Assembly: GCA_019843655.1 (NCBI GenBank)
Contig: JACDQD010000103.1
Location: 7,254,001-7,318,000 of the forward strand
DNA from: Lethocerus indicus
Taxonomy: Eukaryota; Arthropoda; Insecta; Hemiptera; Belostomatidae
Length of the DNA: 64,000 bases
Direction of reading: 5' to 3'
The notes beneath the pieces are model-generated. The model did not search any database, had not been told where the DNA came from, and worked only from the letters and a program-made list of their open reading frames with translations. A program made the translations under genes and the position numbers. Below, piece after piece: positions 53,624 to 64,000 of the stretch. Each line of letters starts with the position of its first letter. The stretch's first letter is position 1.

Positions 53624-55828
53624 TGTCATATAAAGATATCAGACTTTTCTAGGGCGAAAGGGTAGGAATGCTATTGTTCTGACATAATATTTCACAGGAG
53701 AGTGTAATATCTTACACGACAGCATGAAGCTCTGAAATATTGTCGGGTGTTTAGTACTGCCCCCCCCCTCCGTCAGAAAATATAAAATGTTGCCTGGTAA
53801 TTTATTCCTCGCTTATCATTGTTTCTGTCAATCCCCAATTGTTGAATTCGGGCCGGGGAGTGAGCGTTATCGGTCTTTCCTATTGAATTCTACCTTGAGC
53901 CAGCCCTGTTGAGAAACAAACTGGGAGTGGAACAAGCTATTACAAATGTTGACAACGCACGAGTTCAAGATGGACACTGCTTCGAAATTATAAATGTGTT
54001 TCGGATAGGAAGTTTTGGTTGCCGAACAAGGTAACGCGGCCTGCATATAAGCAACCTGATCTTTCCATTTTCAACGGGTAGTAGTTTGGAAACTAGTCTG
54101 GTATTCACTAATGCATTCGTTCTCCTGTTACTATTTTACATTTGTTGTATCGTATTGAGTTTGTACATTCGTTACAGTTCGTAAAAAAGTACGGTATATA
54201 ATTATAATTACAGCCGCTATTTTCTTCCGATTGGTATAACGAATGACAATAAATCATTTTTAACATTACAATTTTAAATGTATACCATCCTTTTACTAAG
54301 CAAGATATTCGTGTTCTGAATTGACTTCTCTGTGTCCGACACACTCCTCAATTTTCCAGTTTGTTTCTCAAACTATGCCAAAAGCTTATTTTCACCTCGA
54401 ATAAAGCTTTTTCTGTTTTAAAAATATTACTGTCAGAGCTAATGTTATTGTGAAGCCTTTGTGAAGCGGTGCTTTTGCTGTCTATGGTTAACGCGTGATA
54501 AGTAGCGGGTATAACAGATCCCCTTCCATCCAACTTCATTTCGCCCGGTCAATCTCAGTGTATCCCTCCCTCGCGTACTCGACACAGCCGCTCATAGGCG
54601 CACCTTGCCTCCATCTCACCCTCCCTACTTCGCCTCCAGTCTCTCCCGCCCCTTTCCTAAGTCCCAAAAGCCCCCGACGTCAGTGAGGACTTAAATCAGT
54701 GCATTAACTGAGCCTAAGTACTTGCTTAAATAGAGTTTGTAAGTTATGACGACACTTAGTAATCTACGCCCCCTCCCATGGTCTCACGTAACACTCAGGA
54801 CACTCTCCCCCAAACATATTTGCATTTACTCTCTTTTTGGTTTCCATTTGTGTGCCTAAACATATATATATATACTCATGAGTAGCTCCGTCCTTAGCTT
54901 TCTGCTTCACAAAATTTACTTTTTTATATTGCGGATTTCCAGATGAGTTTAGTTTGTACTATCCGTGTAACAAATTATTTACTATTTGATGAGTGTTTAC
55001 TACCACGTTATTATACTGTTAACCAGTGTTTGTGTAGCTGTTAAAATAATTTTGGAAATTAACCTCAAGATAATATCAGTGAATATAATCTTCAGCATAA
55101 AAAATTATTGAGCGTATTAAACAATCTGTCTGAAAAATACTGAACATTTATTAATGTAAATTATAGAATATTAAAACAGATTTAACAATAAATATTGGTT
55201 CTTTATTTACATTTTGACTTTCATCAATCATTGTGACAAATTGTGCTATCCATCTCTTGCAGAAAAGAGGTAATTTCTCTATCGGTGAAAAATATTTCCA
55301 ACTCAGTTTAGTTTATGCCTCATAACAGCATTTATGAAACAAGGTTTTAAAAGATTTCTACAATAGAATTAAGATTATCCGGGATATAAAACGGTATATA
55401 CACTGAGTAATCGCGGAATCCGATATTAAAGCTAAGACGATGACCAAGTCAAGTGGCAAGTGAGAAAGAGGATAGTTATATGACTTGAGTTTACCTCGAG
55501 GAGAGAAATATTAACTAACTCAATCTAGTATATCTCTCATGTACTAAACATTACTTATAGTTCTCGCTAGTTAAATGTCATTACACTACAACAATTAATA
55601 CGAAACAAAAATACAGGGATGATAAGATGTATACCTCTTGGCTGTAACTAATATGAATTCGTTAACCCAGTTTTTTAGAGAATCTTACCAGTCAAGTGCT
55701 GCTTTGTACAGGGTCGAAATTTAATAAGGTGACTCTTAGATAAGCAAAAGTGTATTAGGGTAACATAAGAAATTCTATAAACTGGGCAGGAGTAGTGGAG
55801 GGACCTGGGCCACCGGATTAGAGACGGC

Positions 55829-55906
55829 CACTCTCCCTCTCACTCTCTCTCTCTCCCTCCCTCACTCCCATAACTCCCTCCCTCCCCCCTCTCTGCCTCT
55901 CTCTTT
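55829..55906 (+). repeat. Polypyrimidine (CT)n tract
   Basis: About 78 bases of CT-rich repeats with a few interruptions (for example near 55870 and 55895). Confidence 0.9.
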
Positions 55907-57179
55907 GAGTTAAGCCACTTCTTTCCGTTAATTTGTTGCCTCTTGCGGAAAATAAACTGTCGGATATTGCGGGGAACCGCTCCGAAAGAGGATAACGCGA
56001 TCACTAAATAACTCAAATTGCTTTTTCAAGATGTGTCTATAAAAGGTTGACCTCCGCCTATGTATCCAAAGGGGCAGCTACGTATCACGGAATTATACTT
56101 TTTCAAATACCTTCCAACACGCGTTTGTATCATAGGCATGTAAGAATTCATAGAAGTCATAATTCATTTTTCAGTTTTAATGTATCCATATTAATTTAAA
56201 ACATTATGGTATTGATATTTACTTCGGGGTATTTATCTGGGAAAATTAATTGCACAATATAATGTCACAAATGTTTTTTATTATTTATTTTTAAAAACTA
56301 GGGCCGTTTCATTTTTGTTCTAGTAAATTGATAACGGTAGTTTTCTCAGTGTCTCCATTTGGAAGATGTAATTTCCTTGGCCGAGAAGTTGGCAACAGTT
56401 ATAACCCACTTAGCGCCGTTTTAAACGACCCTCTATTTAAACGATGATCTCCTCCTTAACAGGGCGGGCCATTGGGAAAATTGAATACAATGTATTCCAT
56501 TTTCAAACGTGCTGGGTTTTATTCAATAAGTTTACGTTAACGGTATTATTTCGTTTAATGGAAAAACCTCAAAATATAGGCCTAAATGAAGGGGTTTGCT
56601 TTTGATCCGAGGTTATAAAGTAATTCTCAAATACAAAAATTATAGGGTTGCCGGATTTCTTTTATGGAAATTGTTAGAGCAATCCGCTCCATTTTTGAGC
56701 TAAACAGTAGAAAAAGTTTATTTTCAAAAAATGTCCTTAAATATGCGAAAAACCGCCGATCCGTCAAAACCTCTTTTCGTAACAAGTTCTAGAGGATCAA
56801 ATTCTGCATCGAATGAGAACAGAAATGTGCTCACTACGCTGTTTTAAGCTATAAACAAGCTTTAAGTATTCCGCTGAATATTTATTTACCTATTCTACTG
56901 TGTTCATCCTATCAATCTGATGTCACCGAAAGCGTATGTAAGTCTCTCAAAGGGAAAATAGTAATTTACCACGTACTAGTACGAAATACTCCTTTCTGCG
57001 ATTGTGTAGCCGACAGCGTTCGGCCCTAAAACTCTAGACAAGTTCCCCCTAGGCCCTCAAAGGGGCCCCTCTAATATCGAGAGAGCTCGGCGCCTAATTA
57101 ACGCTTCGAGTCATGTATCAAGTACGGTGTAGTTGTGTGCGCCGGTGATTATAATTCGTGACCAGGGGAGGTCCCGGTG

Positions 57180-57647
57180 ATGATTCGCCGGCCCGTGGGG
57201 AGCGAGCGGTGGAAGCTCTGCCTCCTAACTTTGTTGTTCGGAACTAGACTAGGCCTGGCTGTGTATCAGTGCTCGGATTACATATTCGGCCGGGTTCAGT
57301 TCGCATCGGAAACCCCGCCCCGCTCCAACAACCTTCCCCGCGAGGGCTCGGACGTGTCGGTTTTATTAAATCGCGTACGCGATAGGGGCGCCGCCTTCGG
57401 CCGATTGATTCGCCACGGCCTAAGTAAATCCGTTCGCTCTATTCCGCCAGGTCGGGGCAGTAGACTTGATTCGGGTCTTTTCACGGGGGAAACCCCTTGC
57501 GCCCCATACTTAACAATACGACTATTAACCAGACCGCAGAGGAATATTTTAAATTATGACTGTACCTTGCCTTTCGTTGGATGTGTAATTAAACAAATAC
57601 AAGCGAGGTTCCATTTATCACGTATGAGTGTTGTTTCCTTTGACTGA
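57180..57647 (+). CDS. Hypothetical 155-aa ORF with signal-peptide-like N-terminus
   Basis: Not recognised. This is the longest ATG-initiated frame in the window (GTG three bases upstream is ignored), with G at -3. The first residues M-I-R-R-P...W-K are basic and are followed by the hydrophobic stretch L-C-L-L-T-L-L-F, then G-T-R-L-G-L-A before V-Y. This resembles the n-, h- and c-regions of a secretory signal with possible cleavage after Ala. The remainder has scattered cysteines (Q-C-S-D-Y, T-P-C-A-P-Y, Y-D-C-T-L-P-F-V-G-C) and many arginines in a CpG-rich stretch to about 57500, then AT-rich sequence to the stop. Open frames are also longer than usual on the other strand here because of GC content. 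It could be a chance ORF or a first exon running into intron. No splice donor within it was convincing and no family is proposed. Confidence 0.25.
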   Translation: MIRRPVGSERWKLCLLTLLFGTRLGLAVYQCSDYIFGRVQFASETPPRSNNLPREGSDVSVLLNRVRDRGAAFGRLIRHGLSKSVRSIPPGRGSRLDSGLFTGETPCAPYLTIRLLTRPQRNILNYDCTLPFVGCVIKQIQARFHLSRMSVVSFD

Positions 57648-60600
57648 AATGCACCGCTGTTCCGGAAGTTTAACCGAATCGTTATATAGGAACATTTAAC
57701 CCCCTGAATTCTGGTGAATGTAATGAAGCTTCTTCCGTTTAATCACTTATTAGTGATAGAAAGGAAATTCGTTCCGTTACCGAGATTCGAACCCATTTTA
57801 ATACCGAATCCCAATCTGCGGTTTGCAATTCCGTAACGAGTGGAGGTAATTAATTCAAGTATACTCACTTCATTTATATGGTACTTTAATTATGAATAGT
57901 GCAGTGATCTGTGCCATTATAATTCTCTGCTATTTATTCTATAATAGCTTGCCTGTATCTCGAGGAATTCATCAATACTTTAATCGTCTAAGGTGCGCCG
58001 CATCAATAACACTTATTTCGAAGTGATGAAATCTATTGTAAAACTTCCCACAATTCATAGTTGCTCATAGATTCAAGGTTTTTAAATTGTGTAATATATA
58101 AATAGAAGTGTCTCCAATTGTTAACAAAACGGGTGCTAAATGCGCCTAAATTAAACTATAATTAAATGGGGTCGAGGAACGATCTCAGGCGGTGGCAATG
58201 ATCAAACGTATTCATGGAAATTGCTTCTGTCCTTCCAGTTTATTTGAAAGGGCTAATTAGATACCTCTACAAGCCCCTGCGTAGTTAACTATCGGAACCT
58301 TCGGCTTGATCACATGTAATTCACATCCGCAGTAAAATCGTAAATATCTAAGCCATTTATACCTGCCATTAATCGGATAACCGAGATGCGTAAGGTGCAT
58401 ATAGCTCATCCAGTTCAGTTTTCATTTTGTCAAAGGCATTTTATCCTAAAATAAAGAAAATCCGTGGAAATGATGGAAAATAAATTTAAATTATACCTTA
58501 ACGAAATTTGTTTAGGATGTTAATCCAATTGGTTGGCTTTTTGGAATCATTCAGTTTACAAATAGCTTTAGTAATAAGCGATATATTTCTGTGGTGTTAG
58601 CTAAGTACCACAGTCAATTTCTTCCGCCTGACCCATTTATTTGAGTGGAGTAATTAACGTTGGCTAATTCAGAACATGTACTGCGGGTTTACTTCCAGAA
58701 ACGTGGTTCGGTCTGCTCATATGTATTCGGGTAGCGTAGAACAGTCAAGAGCGGATGGTAGGTACAGCCCTGCGGCCTCTCCCGGGCATATTGTAATATT
58801 GCAATTGCACTTTGAAAGGGCCGATGCCCCTATCGGGAATTGTTATTGCGCGGTCGGCGCTCTCTCTATTAGAATACTACCCGGCCAGGTTACCTCCGGT
58901 CGACTCCGCCCGGAAGATTAAGACCGAATTGGAGCCCTAAAGCTCCCTGTTTGGACTCTGGAATGGTTCCACTTTATTAATAGTATTCTCCCTAACAGCG
59001 CCACGGTTTTCCAAAGTACCACCACTGCTCAAGCTATAGTTTCACTAAAATGGGTCAATTTTCAGTGTTATCTTTTGTACACGACAATGTCCGCATTTGT
59101 AACAAGCATTGTAATTAAATTACCCCTATGGGATAGTAGAGATTTTCTTTTATCATGTTTCGAATAAAGAGATTAAAACCGGGAATGTTTAGCATGCTAT
59201 ATGCCATAGACAACAACATTAATTGTACACTTACAGACCATCCCATTTCCTCAATTAATTTGTTATTAGACTGTTATTTACTTGTGTTCCAGGGAGATGA
59301 TCGTTCTAATTGAGCTATTTTATTTAGCTCTCGTATTTTTATTTTAGTATATAGATATGCATACAGATTTCTAGAGTAGCCCGAAAGCGAAGTTACCGCT
59401 AAATAATTAAAATATTTTTAACTATCCAGTTCGTTTTATGACTGTACTGCGGATACCACCAAAGGGTAGGGATAATGCGATTATTTTTATCAACAGAATA
59501 TAAGCTGTTTTTAGAAAGAGAAATTTCAGAGTGGAACTAGTCTGTTTCGATTCTACTTTCTGTTTCAATCATTCGGTGGCACGTTTGCACCGGACTAACA
59601 CTAACTTCGGCTCCTATCTAGGGTCAATAATGGGTCGGGTAGTTCTAGGTAAATAGTAATGCGGAGGGTAAAACTTGAAAATTGGCAGTGCCGCCACTCT
59701 CCCCATCCCGGGGTTGGCTTTAAGGACCTCAAGACCCGCAGACCACGTTGCCCCGGCACGGTTGTAATCAAGTTGGAAACAGGGGCGGGGTTCGTATAAA
59801 TTAGCGCCGGGGATATTATTGGAGTTTAATTGGATTCAAAACAATAACTTGGGCGGTCTCGGTTTAACCCGGGGGCCGAGATTACTGCGGCTTCCTATCC
59901 CCGCAATTAGGGCTAATCAAGTCCGATTTGGTCGGCGAGCCGATGTCCGTTTGCCGGCGTTATACGAGTGTCTTCCTCTCGCTCCCCCCCTTCCCCCCCT
60001 CTTACTACCGCCTAAAACTTTGCCGCTGTACGGGGCCAACTGCGATACCGCTCGTTTTAGATAACTGGATAACCACCGTCAAATTGTATTCGTCCGCCTG
60101 ATGGGAATGCCCCGCATCGACCTATCATCTGCGGCCAGCCACATGGAAAGTTGCAGGTGCACTAGAGAATCGTCCCACACAGTGTGCCGGTACATATAAG
60201 GTCAACATTTGACTTGGGCCAATGTGATTTTTTTAACGAGTAAACTTTGAACTAAATAATGATACCGCGCGTTGGATTTTCTATTTCCACTCTCAGCTTA
60301 TTTGGTCTGAGGTTATTCTGGTTCTTGTCTCTCGCTGATGTCAGTTGCGTCATTAATATATAAGCTTAGCTCACTTTTTGTACTGTCACATACTGTAATA
60401 GTGGACAATAAGTACTTCACAATACGTGTTTTTAGGCCCTCTTTTAAAGATCAATCCGTGCAATTCCAATATTTACCTTGTGCATAGTTGTAAGTTTCTT
60501 TTTTTTGTGATATGTGAGCACAGGTACATTATATTTATTTTAGTCGGGATTTATTGTAAACCTGGGAAGTCGGTCTGTATTCTCGATACGCGGCCCTCAG

Positions 60601-61332
60601 GCTCCGCACAGCGTACATTTTCGGTGCGTCCACTAAGGGCCGAAAGTAAGTTGAAAACGCTGTGGGCCCGAAACTCGGAGATAATTTCGGGGACGATTCC
60701 GCTGGGCTCGCCGTTTCCGGTATTTCAAAAACCTCACTCTCCTCCCTCCGCCCGTACATTCGGTCGGGGGTTTTTGGCCCCGGTCCAGTCATACGGGGCT
60801 CGGATTTTCGGACAAACAGAGGCACATGTTGGGGCGGAGGGGCCGAGATATGAGCTCCCATTAAGGAGTTATAGAGCGGGCCGACACCTAACGCCTGACG
60901 GTATCTCAACACCCCCCACCGAGCCAATATAACTTTACGTTATTTATAAGCCCTCCCTCGGGGGGGTGGGGGGGGGGGGGGAGCCAGTCTGAGAGGGAGA
61001 AAGAACTTATTTAAACACTTCAGACGGAGCGACTCAACGCCGTACCACAACACTTTCCACTTAGAGTGAAATATGAATTACAATTACCTTCCAACTTTTG
61101 GTCCCCGCCTCCCACCCTCTTCCTCTGGAATAGTTTCTGCAGAAATATTAATTTTAAACTTTGTAATTTGTGTTTATAAAACTACCCGCGCAATATTTCT
61201 ACTTTAGTTATATATTATAACTATGCGTATTCTTCTTTCAAACGATTCCGGCGTGCATTTCATTTCAAAGTTCTTGAAACGTCGCAGTGTAAAGTAAAGG
61301 ACATTTTCCTGCCTATAAAATATGTATTCTAC
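57648..61332. other. Non-coding stretch upstream of the Jockey relic
   Basis: An endonuclease domain of the retrotransposon would be expected at about 59.5-60.5 kb if the copy were full length; none was recognised. GC-rich patches at 59690-60060 and 60580-60930 hold overlapping chance ORFs. A tRNA T-arm-like sequence near 57784 was rejected. Confidence 0.5.
60960..60981 (+). repeat. G-run (G7-T-G14)
   Basis: A near-homopolymer of G that can form quadruplex structures. It is preceded by CT-rich sequence. Confidence 0.95.
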
Positions 61333-61372
61333 TTAATAAATATTAGTAATATTTAATAAATATCAGTAAAAT
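61333..61372. repeat. Two tandem copies of a 20-bp AT-rich unit
   Basis: Copies 61333-61352 and 61353-61372 match at 18 of 20 positions (each begins ttaataaatat). They lie about 75 bases before the reverse-transcriptase remnant. This is a simple tandem duplication; no function is inferred. Confidence 0.85.
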
Positions 61373-61446
61373 ATTTTTATGAATCAGGAGACGGATGGGA
61401 ACTATGGAATATTTCCTCGTTTACCGTATGTTATACTCTATGTGAG

Positions 61447-61758
61447 TTGGTATTTGCCTTCCCGACGAAGCTTCCTGGGCATAAGTTTTGCTTTGATTCC
61501 TCATTCAAAGCTGCACATGTTTGGTACTGTAAACTAATATATTGTACGGGTTTTAAAGTATTAAAAGTGGTCTGGTACACCGAAGAACGGGATATAGTTC
61601 CGCGTATATTTCGAGGTGTAAAAGAAATGAAATCAAACCGAATTTCCTGGCGGGAGCACGTGTGCTATTCCACCGTATCCGGAGCTATTCCCGTGGGAGT
61701 ACTGCCGGTTTTTCTACAATACACCCGGGGGTTCGGCCTTCCGTTGTTCTGCGACTAG
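61447..61758 (+). pseudogene. Jockey-type reverse transcriptase fragment, palm region
   Basis: Open frame of 103 codons with no ATG at its start (it begins at TTG), so this is a stop-free remnant rather than a gene. Residues 14-32 contain F-x-F-D-S-S-F-K-A followed by V-W and K-L-I-Y. This resembles the Jockey palm segment FLD..QAFDKVWH.GLLYKL, which carries the first catalytic aspartate; here D17 would be its counterpart. Residues 79-99 contain G-A-I-P-V-G-V-L-P-V-F-L-Q-Y-T and end in L-P. This parallels the family segment AGVPQGSVLGP.LF.LYT.DLP with three small gaps. The YxDD/FADD catalytic box expected shortly after is not clear: the frame ends F-C-D-stop. The link to this family rests partly on the stronger block that follows at the correct distance. 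On its own this block would be only suggestive. Confidence 0.55.
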
Positions 61759-62135
61759 CGCCCACACTCAGTTCTGGACTTTGGTGAGCGGACAGAACTT
61801 ATCCCGGATCACAAAGCCTTTTTTTGAGGCCGTTGCTTTGATTGTTTAAATGTATGAAACCGAAAAATTTAACTGAATTCAGATATTATGAGATTGAATT
61901 TATGATTGTCTATCCCAATGTCTATATGTGGCAAATAAATGCCGCATATATTTTTCCAGACGTGGTGGTATATTTTTGAGGATGGATAATCTGGCAGTTA
62001 TGTTTTAGGCTTCTTCGAGTATTAAAATTATGTTGGAAAGGCCCACGGAGGATTTTTTAAATCTGACTCGCCAACACAATTGCATACGTCGAATCCCCAT
62101 AACCGACTCAAAGAATCGGCTTGAATTTGAAATAA

Positions 62136-62393
62136 GGACTACTAGTCCCATCACTAAAAGGGCCCCCTAAAATTAACCTCAGCTAAAAACTTACAATTTA
62201 CAAAGTCATATTGAAACCGACGCGAGCATACGGCATAGATCTATGGGGTTCCTCCGAGACACCCAACGTTGTCTCTCACCCAGATAATCTAATGTCCTTT
62301 GAACCATCCTTAATTCTCCCCGATATGTTTCTAATCACGCCTATTCACTACGACCTTCAACAATCAACGAAGTTATGGAATACCGGTTCCTGA
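62136..62393 (+). pseudogene. Jockey-type reverse transcriptase fragment, thumb with LKP...YGI.LWG signature
   Basis: The best protein-level match in the window. From 62172 the frame reads I-N-L-S-stop-K-L-T-I-Y-K-V-I-L-K-P and continues with A-Y-G-I-D-L-W-G-S-S. Jockey elements across arthropods carry LSLSNKLLLYKAILKP, then TYGIQLWG, at this point. The alignment is ungapped over about 28 residues with over half identical, including the rare W. The in-frame stop at 62184 falls where the family has the Asn of 'NK', so it is probably a point lesion. Downstream, N-V lies 28 residues before I-H-Y-D-L-Q, matching the family's N-I...APWYV.N..IH.DL spacing (about 29). The frame then stops at 62393. 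The unstopped ORF that begins at TTG 62211 is only the tail of this block. Confidence 0.78.
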
Positions 62394-62450
62394 AGTGTTT
62401 TTCCAGCCTCACTGCTCATCCTAATTTACTTATTGAATCCTCCTTTGTTG
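62375..62450 (+). pseudogene. Jockey-type ORF2 C-terminal remnant (HPN motif), shifted frame
   Basis: Immediately after the thumb block, but one frame away, the translation gives M-E-Y-R-F-L-K-C-F-S-S-L-T-A-H-P-N-L-L. Jockey ORF2 proteins end with a weakly conserved tail of the form EEI...S.KY..RL..HPN.LA. E, F-S, L and the H-P-N triplet fall in the right order, about 21 residues after the D-L of the preceding block (about 25 in the family). A frameshift near 62370 would join the two. Beyond HPN the frame runs on into GC-rich sequence without recognisable similarity. This short block would mean nothing alone and is supported only by position. Confidence 0.5.
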
Positions 62451-62470
62451 CTACTTTGTATGAACAGAAC

Positions 62471-64000
62471 ATCGGGGATGCGGGAATTCGGCACATTTGG
62501 CGTGGGACAGGTATTCGGTATCGGTGGGTGTACGCGGTGGCGGCCGCTGCCAATCCAGGCCAGACCACTTGCGTCCTGGGGAACGGCGTGGGCCCTGACT
62601 AATCCAATTTGGCGGCTATTAGGCAGCCCACCCCCCGTTATTGCCGTATTGCGGTGGTCTAACTATGCGCCGGTCGTTCGACATTCTCCTATAGGAATCT
62701 GAGAAAAATACCTTCAACCTGCGGAAATGGGATTAACTTAACCGGTGGATCTAATAATAGGAATTACCACTAATTAATTCGCTATTCCGGTCATATACTT
62801 CCTTTCCGTAATTATAAAGATCCTAATTTCTTGACTGAAAGAGCTATGCAAAATAGCGCAGACTTTTGTTTTCATATTGTGCAACTAATAAGATGGTTGT
62901 TCGTCGTTAAGGGAGGGCGTTGTATCGGCCTAATCCGGGGCCCTAATACGCCGGTTGATTTATCACCGCCGACTAATAATGTAATGTAATTGAAAACGGG
63001 GCCGCCTCTCCATATGAGGCCCCCAAAACCGCTTAGCGGCCGCTGGGCATTAGCGTCCGGCACAATACCTGGGGATTTACCCCGTGTCCCAACTACCACC
63101 TGCATTTGAGTCAAGTACCTTCAATCCACCCCGACCCACTACCAACAACCCCACTGCTAAATAACACGACATTATTCCTGGTAATTTAAGTGCCGGTTCC
63201 CTTACACCAGCATTTTAGTCCTCTAAACTAGGAATTTTCTATTTTACTTACTCGAGAACAAGGGACACGTACATTATACGCATGTAGGGTATGTCAAATT
63301 ATGTCCCCGTGGTGTATTTGTAATTAAAGATTCGATGTTTTTCGAATAGAAAACTATATGTTAACGATATATCTTTTATTACCTCATATTTTAAACCGGT
63401 AAACATCGACTGTATCTTTGGGATTGTTTTCCATTTTGTTTAAAATGTTGTTACCTCATATGGACATATATCTTCCTTGTGTTCGAGTCCACTGGTGAGT
63501 CAAAGTTTGACTTGGTAAAGTTCATAGTCAGTTATCTATTAATAATGCTTTGTTTTGAAATAAGATATAAATTTGACTGTCGACCTCAATGCATAAAGTA
63601 TCCATTAGATAGTGAAACTCGGGTTAAAAATATGTGACTTTATCCGTAGTGTTACTTATGTATAATTATTAGTTGATAAACAGTAACTTACAGTGTAACT
63701 TAAAACCACTTTACAGGGCAGTGCCCAGTTTGAAAGCCTAACCGCTGTGACTAATCTCCGGGCTTAGGGCAAGGGGGAGAGTATGTAGGCAGGTAAGTTT
63801 CTAAGTCGCTGCCGGCAGTCCTTATGTCGAATCGGTAGATGGCCCCGAGAAGGGCTGCCTCTCGCGGAGAACTTGGAGTGATTCGCTTAGTTTGCGTGTT
63901 AACATGCTCTCCGCCACTGATGAAACTTGCCTCTTTCCACTCCCTTAAACCCACAGTTGACCACCTCATCCTCTTGGCATCAACCGCTACCGGGTACGCA
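62471..64000. other. Non-coding stretch downstream of the Jockey relic
   Basis: GC-rich to about 62690, then mixed. A consensus-like donor cag|gtaagt lies at 63789-63797, but the segment before it, after ttacag at 63716, has stops in all three frames. No poly-A tail marking the end of the retrotransposon was seen. Confidence 0.5.

Larger units (their letters stand above)
51340..57176. other. Non-coding stretch
   Basis: Follows the promoter-like array but contains no ORF above about 90 codons. Includes (TA)28, the CT tract and very AT-rich sequence at 52330-52900 and 55020-55220. Nothing recognised. Confidence 0.55.
61447..62470 (+). mobile_element. Decayed Jockey-clade non-LTR (LINE) retrotransposon, reverse transcriptase part
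   Basis: A dead fragment of a Jockey-type LINE. The parent ORF2 encodes an endonuclease plus reverse transcriptase that copies element RNA into nicked chromosomal DNA by target-primed reverse transcription. Three blocks follow in the order expected for the family: palm (61447-61758), thumb with the LKP...YGI.LWG signature (62136-62393), and the C-terminal HPN motif (62375-62450). The roughly 430 bases between the first two blocks agree with the roughly 150 residues that separate these motifs in Jockey proteins, so the layout is one element rather than scattered chance hits. The three blocks lie in three reading frames and the middle one has a stop, so nothing functional can be made. No endonuclease domain, ORF1, 3' poly-A tail or target-site duplication was recognised. 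Motif identity is from memory of the family; no search was run. Confidence 0.72.

Noticed and set aside
54740..54760. Y-D-D-T tetrapeptide like a reverse transcriptase active site
   Set aside because: Followed at once by two stop codons, with no RT context upstream.
57774..57841. Minus-strand GGGTTCGAATCTC resembling a tRNA T-arm/B box
   Set aside because: No A box, the D and anticodon arms do not fold, and the T stem has mismatches. Only a partial acceptor-like pairing. Not a tRNA gene.
60426..60932. 168-codon plus-strand open frame
   Set aside because: Starts at GTG and contains no ATG. The minus strand is equally open in the GC-rich part, and no domain is recognisable. Treated as a stop-free run.
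63716..63797. Segment between ttacag and a consensus donor cag|gtaagt
   Set aside because: Stops in all three frames and a purine-rich end. Could be a non-coding exon, but there is no supporting evidence.
1..64000. CRISPR array, prokaryotic operons, phage or plasmid functions
   Set aside because: No regularly spaced direct repeats of 23-40 bp, no gene clusters and no ribosome-binding-site-led long ORFs; the composition is animal-like.

Overview
This looks like eukaryotic, metazoan (probably arthropod) DNA with almost no protein-coding content. By eye it is AT-rich with scattered GC- and CpG-rich patches. It carries long (TA)n, (GA)n and polypyrimidine tracts. It has no bacterial gene density, operons, ribosome-binding-site-led ORFs, rRNA, convincing tRNA or CRISPR array. 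Open frames are short, about 170 codons at most. The longest ones either lack an ATG or fall in stop-poor GC-rich patches where several frames on both strands are open together, so most are chance ORFs.

The one recognisable protein-level signal is at 61.4-62.5 kb on the plus strand. It is a decayed Jockey-clade non-LTR retrotransposon reverse transcriptase. Three colinear blocks survive: the palm region, the thumb region with the clade's LKP...YGI.LWG signature, and the C-terminal IH.DL...HPN motifs. They are broken by frame changes and stops. This clade is typical of insects and other arthropods and is the best hint of the host. Weaker echoes of the same family occur elsewhere (39.0-39.3 kb plus, 17.85-18.12 kb minus, 6.1-7.5 kb plus, 32.0-33.0 kb plus). 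They cannot be separated by eye from chance, because an unrelated globin laid against the same remembered template also gave gapped matches.

Layout: 0-6 kb has nothing recognised. At 6-7.5 kb there is a (TA)27 tract and very weak RT-like ORFs. At 14.0-14.4 kb there is a GC-rich, CpG-rich patch with a YY1-type motif. At 18.6-18.7 kb there is a juxtaposed 3'/5' splice site resembling a recursive splice site of a long intron. At 28.8 kb there is a perfect 20-bp palindrome. At 44.43-44.46 kb there is a 34-nt candidate micro-exon with strong flanking splice signals. At 51.24-51.34 kb a CCAAT-CCAAT-TATA array resembles a promoter. At 57.18-57.65 kb there is a 155-codon ATG-initiated ORF with a signal-peptide-like start. 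At 61.4-62.5 kb is the Jockey relic.

The most economical reading is intronic or intergenic DNA of an arthropod-like genome, possibly within a long intron. No undescribed multi-gene system is visible. Host exons cannot be called with confidence from sequence alone, and regulatory and splice-site calls are motif-level inferences.
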